NCBI RefSeq assembly: GCF_001421325.1
Contig: NZ_LMJY01000020.1
Span: forward strand, 124,001 to 188,000
DNA length: 64,000 nt
Source of the DNA: Novosphingobium sp. Leaf2
GTDB lineage: Bacteria > Pseudomonadota > Alphaproteobacteria > Sphingomonadales > Sphingomonadaceae
Direction: 5' to 3'
Below the pieces are notes generated by a model. The model saw only the letters and a list, made by a program, of their open reading frames with translations. It did no database searches and was not told where the DNA came from. Below, piece after piece: positions 60,098 to 64,000 of the stretch. The translations under genes and the position numbers were made by a program. How positions within the stretch are numbered: position 1 is the first letter of the stretch; the number at the start of each line of letters is the position of its first letter.

Positions 60098-60628
60098 ATG
60101 ATTGATGAAGACGCTCTGCGGAGCATCGAGAAGCTCCATGAGATGAAGCAGGCCGGGGTCATCTCCGAAGCTGACTTCGAAAAGGCCAAGGGGGACCTGC
60201 TGGCAGGTCAATCCAGACCCAAAGCCCGATCCATCCCGAACCAGCCGATCAGCACGCCATTGGACGTAGATCACGTCGGCTGGGCGCTGCTGGCGGTCCG
60301 CAAGTACGCGCAGTTTGAAGGCCGCTCCGGTCGCAAGGAGTTCTGGATGTTCCAACTGCTGTATGTCGGTGGCCTGCTGCCTTTCGCCATCCTCGGCCTG
60401 CTGATCGGCACCGAGGTTGCCACCGTCCTTTACCTGCTGTGCGCACTGGGGTTGCTCATCCCGCAGATCGCCGTGCAGGTCAGGCGGTTTCACGATCTGG
60501 ACAAGTCAGGCTGGTTCGCCTTGCTGAACCTCATTCCCTACATCGGCACGTTCATAGTGCTGATCTTCATGCTGATCGATGGTTCGCCCAGAACCAATCG
60601 TTTCGGAGACGATCCCAAGGGACGCTGA
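60098..60628 (+). CDS. SHOCT-DUF805 membrane protein (element 2)
   Basis: A 176-residue homologue of the product at 49530: SHOCT-like IEKLHEMKQAGVISEADFEK, then DUF805 with WALLAVRKYAQFEGRSGRKEFW, helices, and VQVRRFHDLDKSGWFALLN. The ATG at 60098 has AGGGGA upstream. First gene of the plus-strand operon, directly behind the operators. Confidence 0.88.
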   Translation: MIDEDALRSIEKLHEMKQAGVISEADFEKAKGDLLAGQSRPKARSIPNQPISTPLDVDHVGWALLAVRKYAQFEGRSGRKEFWMFQLLYVGGLLPFAILGLLIGTEVATVLYLLCALGLLIPQIAVQVRRFHDLDKSGWFALLNLIPYIGTFIVLIFMLIDGSPRTNRFGDDPKGR

Positions 60629-60660
60629 TCCCACTTACTGCCATCGCAACGACCCTCGAG

Positions 60661-60694
60661 ACCCTCGGCCTAACCGCCGGGGGTTTTTGTTTTT
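60661..60694 (+). terminator. Terminator 11 nt upstream of a PGD-family gene (element 2)
   Basis: ACCCTCGGC pairs with GCCGGGGGT (one mismatch), 6-base loop, then TTTTTGTTTTT. The ribosome site GGAG of the next gene starts at the last T, and its GTG is at 60706. Confidence 0.85.
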
Positions 60695-60705
60695 GGAGCA
60701 TCCGC

Positions 60706-61116
60706 GTGCATATCATCGACACTCCCGGAGCCATGGCACGCGCCCTGGCGACCTACCTCAACCCGTGGCTGCTGCGGCGGCTGGTACTTTATCGTGATCG
60801 CCTGCATGAAGCTGGCTCCGACGTTGGCGAACTCGGCCCGGTCATCATCGTCGATCCAGGCGATACCTTGCAAGACATCGAGAAGGCAGCGGGCATCGCT
60901 ATCGGCGGCGATCCCGACATGGAGGTCTGCGTTCTCGATAACGGCTGGGCGGAACTCGTCTTCGTGACCAGCGACGATGGCAGCGGTGCCGTCATTCTGA
61001 TCCCCGACCGCGAAGGCATCGATCCAGACCTTCTGGCGATCGTCCGGACCCACGCCATCGACGTAGCTACCCTGGCCGATGCTGCTGCCCACCCGTCACC
61101 CGACAGCGCAACCTAG
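60706..61116 (+). CDS. PGD-motif small protein A (element 2)
   Basis: 136 residues from GTG 60706, which has GGAG 7 bases upstream; the frame is open further back but runs through the terminator and the DUF805 gene. Motif VIIVDPGDTLQDIEKAAG (~45-62), then CVLDNGWAELVFVTSDDGSGAVILIP, matching the 50257 product in order. Family not recognised; soluble and acidic. Expression appears to need read-through of the terminator just upstream. Confidence 0.75.
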   Translation: MHIIDTPGAMARALATYLNPWLLRRLVLYRDRLHEAGSDVGELGPVIIVDPGDTLQDIEKAAGIAIGGDPDMEVCVLDNGWAELVFVTSDDGSGAVILIPDREGIDPDLLAIVRTHAIDVATLADAAAHPSPDSAT

Positions 61117-61172
61117 CCGGTAATCAAGCCGCCGAGGGCCATTCTCGGACACTCAGACCCAACGCTCGCAAG

Positions 61173-61197
61173 GCCCTCGCCTTGGCGGGCATTTTTT
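61173..61197 (+). terminator. Terminator 19 nt upstream of a second PGD-family gene (element 2)
   Basis: GCC-CT-CGCC pairs with GGCG-GGC (two-base bulge), a very short loop, then ATTTTTT. The next ATG is at 61217. Confidence 0.7.
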
Positions 61198-61216
61198 ATG
61201 TCCAGGAGACATCACC

Positions 61217-61609
61217 ATGCTCACTATCTTCGACCGCGCCGCCATGGCGCAGATGCTGACGAAAGACATCGAGCCGCAGCTTCATTCCCTGCTGGACCAA
61301 CGGTTCGCCGTGCTTCTGACGGCAGAGGGCGACCTTGCTGAATGGACCGAATATGTGGTCGTCGAGCCTGGAGACAGCGAAGCCGACCTCATCGGGGCCG
61401 TGGGGTTCTCGCCCCTTGTCGATCCGATCGATGGCAGGCGGTTTGGCGACCCCGCCTTTCGCCCGCACTGGGCATACCTTGCAGATTTGGGCGGATGGTT
61501 CGAGATGATCATCACCAGCGGCAGCACGTTCGCGTACGTGTTCCTCATCAAGGATGCCGATGGGGTCCTGCACGAACTGCGCCGCATGTGCCAAGAGTAC
61601 GCGGCATGA
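61217..61609 (+). CDS. PGD-motif small protein B (element 2)
   Basis: 130 residues. Motif YVVVEPGDSEADLIGAVG (~46-63), a middle part FRPHWAYLADLGGWFEMIIT, and a C-terminal FAYVFLIKDADGV. It is the most divergent of the three PGD-motif proteins but keeps the same order. AGGAGA precedes the ATG. Its stop overlaps the next ATG by 4 bases. Confidence 0.75.
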   Translation: MLTIFDRAAMAQMLTKDIEPQLHSLLDQRFAVLLTAEGDLAEWTEYVVVEPGDSEADLIGAVGFSPLVDPIDGRRFGDPAFRPHWAYLADLGGWFEMIITSGSTFAYVFLIKDADGVLHELRRMCQEYAA

Positions 61610-61851
61610 GGATGCTGGGCATCCTTGTCGTGGCCTGCGTCGTTCTCGCTGCGGCGCAGGCTGTAGCGGCGGTCCTGATCCTGTTGCTGCTGACGGCGCT
61701 GGTCTATGGCTTGGCGGTTCATACGCGTGAAACGCTTGGCTTGATCGGGCTGATGGTCTGTATGGGCTTCGTCGAACGTCAACCGTTCGTTGCACTTTGC
61801 ATCATAGTCCTGCTGGGCCTTTGGCGCATGGCCGGCGGACAGGGCCATTGA
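61606..61851 (+). CDS. Small multi-helix membrane protein (element 2)
   Basis: 81 residues, two to three helices: LGILVVACVVLAAAQAVAAVLILLL-type, LVYGLAVHTRETLG, FVALCIIVLLGLW. It is the counterpart of the product at 50763. Coupled to the 61217 gene through ATGA, so the pair may form one functional unit of soluble and membrane protein. Confidence 0.7.
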   Translation: MRMLGILVVACVVLAAAQAVAAVLILLLLTALVYGLAVHTRETLGLIGLMVCMGFVERQPFVALCIIVLLGLWRMAGGQGH

Positions 61852-62008
61852 AATCGACAGGGTAGGGAGCGGGGGCTTGACCCCTCCCGAAGCCCTGCTA
61901 AAGAGCCCGCTGCTTCTTGCTCCAGCTACACTTCGCAACTGCTCAAATAGCAAGTTCGAGTCGTCTGCTTCCTTGCAAGTGCTGATCCACTTTAACCCTG
62001 CATGTTCA

Positions 62009-62031
62009 TGACGGGTGAGGTGCGTCCAGCG
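62009..62031 (+). promoter_or_regulatory. Conserved 23-bp block upstream of primase 2
   Basis: TGACGGGTGAGGTGCGTCC followed by AGCG; two differences from 51344-51366. It lies 75 bases before the primase start, against 235 in element 1. Confidence 0.5.
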
Positions 62032-62106
62032 CTCGCGTGAGACTACCTTGCCAGTCATGGTTCTGCGTCGCCACGATCCAAGCGGTCGATGGCGTGGAGT
62101 AGCACT

Positions 62107-64000
62107 GTGAATTCAACTGACACATCAACGACTGTGGCTAAGCCGAAAGCCAGTCTTCAAGACATCGATTTTTCGGCGCTCACCTCTCGCACTCGCTCGA
62201 CCGGCTCGTCGGATAATCAAATCGATACCTGCCTGGTAGCGGTTTCCGGCGAAGGCATTTCAGTTCCGGCATCAAATGAAGGGGGTAAAGCCGGGAACCC
62301 GGCTTGCGTCGCCAATGATATGCCCGCGGTCGGCGGCTTCGAAGTGGGGGATGCCGGGGACGGCACCCCCTTTACCGGCCTTACCGGCTTCCAGCCGACG
62401 AACGCGGAATTCGTCGCAACCATCTTTACTCAGCTTCCCGAAAGTGCCCGGCCTATCGTGACTGGAAAGGCTGGCGATCCGCAAACGGGCGGCTGGCGCG
62501 CACAATGGGCCGACGAACTCGATCAGGTGTGTCGTGACAACCTGAACACCTACTTCAACTGCGCTAGCTTCATGCCGGATGAAGACGGCATGGCCACAGC
62601 GCGAAAAGAACACGCGGCGGCCTTTCATGCCCTCGTGTTGGACGACGTTGGAACGAAGGTGGATCGGGAACTGATCGGAACTATCGAACCGACGTGGGAA
62701 CTCGAAACCAGCCCCGGCAACTTTCAAATGGGCTTCAAGCTGACACCCCCACTCCATGAAGCGGGCGAAGTCGACCATCTTCAGCAGAAAATTGCAAAGG
62801 CGGGCGTTACCGATCAGGGCTCGCTCGGCATGTCGCGTTGGATGCGCCTGCCGCAAGGCATCAACGGCAAACCTAAGTATGGCACTGCAGAAAGACCTTT
62901 TCACTGTCGCCTGCACCGCTGGAACCCGAATGTGTCCTATGCAGCGTCGGAGTTGCTGGCGATCCTCGCACCCACCCAGGACAGCGTGGATGTGCCGCGA
63001 CCGACCACGCCCCCGGCGCCGGCATCTAACACTCGCGACGGGGTATATATGCCTCGTAGCGATGAACACCCGGTGGTTGCCGCCTTCAAAGCGCAGGGGC
63101 TGTACAAGCGGATGATTTCCGCAGGCAAACACGATGTTACTTGCCCTTGGGCGCATGAGCATACCGATCAGGCGGATAGCGGTTCCGCATATTTCGAACC
63201 GGACAGCACCCACCCCAACGGTGGCTTCTGCTGTCAGCATTCGCATCGGGAATCGTATCGTATCGGGAAGATCCTTGAGCATTTCGGGCTCACGACGTCC
63301 CAAGCGAGGAACCGCTCTACTATTCGCGTCGTCGGCGGCGAGATGCATAACGTCGTCGATGCGGCGGAGGCCGAACTGGCGAAGCAGCAAAACGTCTTCC
63401 AGGCCGGTGGCCTGATCGTGAAGGCTATGCATGATGGCATGACGGGCGACTGGGGGCTCAAGCCCTTAAGTGAAGCCGACGTGGCGTTGATGCTATCGCG
63501 CGCTTGCGACTGGGAAAAATTCGGCACCAAGGGTTCCTGGGTTCGTTGTGATCCTTCGACCCGTCATGTCATCAACCTCTGCCGGGCCGGAGAGTATCAC
63601 CACCTCCTGCCGATCAAGGGCCTTGCACGGCAACCGTACTACCGGGATGGCGATGGCGTCCTGCTTACGGCGTCCGGCTACGACACCATGTCGCAGCGCC
63701 TCGGCCTGTTTGACGGAGCGAAATTTCCCCCGGTCGAACGAACGGAAAGCGCTGCACGAGCCGCTCTTGCACGGCTGGAAGCGTTGCTGGGCGAATTCCA
63801 CTTCGCAGAGTCAACCGACAAGGCTGCTGCGCTTTCTGCTGTCATGACGGCTGTGGTCAGGCCCAGCATCGATCTTGCTCCAGCCTTCCACGTGAAGGCC
63901 CCCGCACCGGGATCCGGCAAGTCGTATTTGTGCGAACTGATCTCACTTTTCGCTGGACCCGGCACACCCGCGCGCATGAGCTACCCCAAGACATCCGAGG
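62107..64000 (+). CDS. RepB-type primase-helicase (element 2), 3' end cut by window
   Basis: Open from GTG 62107 (GGAG 7 bases upstream) to the last base; 631 codons visible. A low-similarity N-terminal ~100 residues is followed by the same blocks as in element 1: GWRAQWADELDQVC, NTYFNCASF, ALVLDDVGTKV, PTWELETSPGNFQMGFKL, SRWMRLPQGINGK, TCPWAHEHTD, SYRIGKILEHFGL, and the P-loop KAPAPGSGKSYLCEL (~600) close to the window end. It is clearly the orthologue or paralogue of the 51602 product. Confidence 0.85.
   Translation, partial: MNSTDTSTTVAKPKASLQDIDFSALTSRTRSTGSSDNQIDTCLVAVSGEGISVPASNEGGKAGNPACVANDMPAVGGFEVGDAGDGTPFTGLTGFQPTNAEFVATIFTQLPESARPIVTGKAGDPQTGGWRAQWADELDQVCRDNLNTYFNCASFMPDEDGMATARKEHAAAFHALVLDDVGTKVDRELIGTIEPTWELETSPGNFQMGFKLTPPLHEAGEVDHLQQKIAKAGVTDQGSLGMSRWMRLPQGINGKPKYGTAERPFHCRLHRWNPNVSYAASELLAILAPTQDSVDVPRPTTPPAPASNTRDGVYMPRSDEHPVVAAFKAQGLYKRMISAGKHDVTCPWAHEHTDQADSGSAYFEPDSTHPNGGFCCQHSHRESYRIGKILEHFGLTTSQARNRSTIRVVGGEMHNVVDAAEAELAKQQNVFQAGGLIVKAMHDGMTGDWGLKPLSEADVALMLSRACDWEKFGTKGSWVRCDPSTRHVINLCRAGEYHHLLPIKGLARQPYYRDGDGVLLTASGYDTMSQRLGLFDGAKFPPVERTESAARAALARLEALLGEFHFAESTDKAAALSAVMTAVVRPSIDLAPAFHVKAPAPGSGKSYLCELISLFAGPGTPARMSYPKTSE

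Larger units (their letters stand above)
58317..64000. mobile_element. Integrative element 2 (satellite-like), cut by window end
   Basis: Starts at the second tRNA-Thr(CGT) 3'-half repeat. It repeats the backbone of element 1 in the same order and strands: XRE (-), operator palindromes, SHOCT-DUF805, PGD-motif proteins, small membrane protein, primase-helicase. The slot next to the attachment site carries different cargo (zinc-motif membrane protein). The integrase and right end are not in the window. Confidence 0.8.

Overview
The window is GC-rich DNA from an alphaproteobacterium, most likely a sphingomonad (Sphingomonas/Novosphingobium-type). The evidence is a CcrM GANTC methyltransferase, an aa3-type cytochrome oxidase subunit IV microprotein, a DUF1134 (EipA-type) envelope protein, split glycine decarboxylase subunits behind a tandem glycine riboswitch, and a class I lysyl-tRNA synthetase. 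Genus assignment is inference. Nearly everything from 1 to 44956 is ordinary chromosomal housekeeping.

Core region. 1-10983: PadR regulator plus DUF2218, class I LysRS, DUF1003, a 2OG-Fe(II) oxygenase, an RcnB-like secreted protein, EttA, a membrane protein, an M28 peptidase, a CoA ester lyase and a peroxiredoxin. 11151-24512: tRNA-Ser(GCT), DUF1134, aromatic aminotransferase, GNAT, two tRNA-Glu genes, RecJ, DUF4261-like, CcrM, FolP, an SDR, an NtrC-type regulator, CoxIV, dGTPase and an NAD(P)-binding protein. 24566-29395: glycine riboswitch and gcvT-gcvH-gcvPA-gcvPB. 29399-44956: CcdC-like protein, entericidin, YceI, CpaF, ilvB-ilvN-ilvC, miaA, serB, DUF1345, purL, xseB-ispA-coaD, a peptidylprolyl isomerase and queA.

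Accessory region. Right after queA the chromosome gives way to two tandem, related integrative elements. Each begins with a 143-bp direct repeat whose first 46 bp are the 3' half of a tRNA-Thr(CGT) gene (45056-45198 and 58317-58459). Element 1 is complete (45056-58316, 13.3 kb). Element 2 runs off the window. Both share one backbone: a tiny XRE repressor on the minus strand, a divergent operator region with conserved palindromes, a SHOCT-DUF805 membrane protein, one or two small proteins with a PGD motif, a small membrane protein, and a RepB-type primase fused to a helicase-like ATPase. Element 1 also carries a tyrosine integrase. No capsid, tail, lysis or conjugation genes are seen. The plan (integrase, repressor, primase-helicase, tRNA site, defence cargo) looks like a phage satellite.

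Cargo differs between the two elements. Element 1 carries an AAA ATPase-TOPRIM protein (OLD/PARIS-like), a DUF6804-like membrane protein, a GIY-YIG-like protein and a SIR2 protein; the ATPase and SIR2 genes are visibly AT-richer than their surroundings. Element 2 has a zinc-motif membrane protein in the first slot. The most unusual signal is that the small PGD-motif genes and the first small membrane gene each sit only 11-21 nt behind a Rho-independent terminator. That leaves no obvious room for a promoter and suggests control by antitermination or attenuation.
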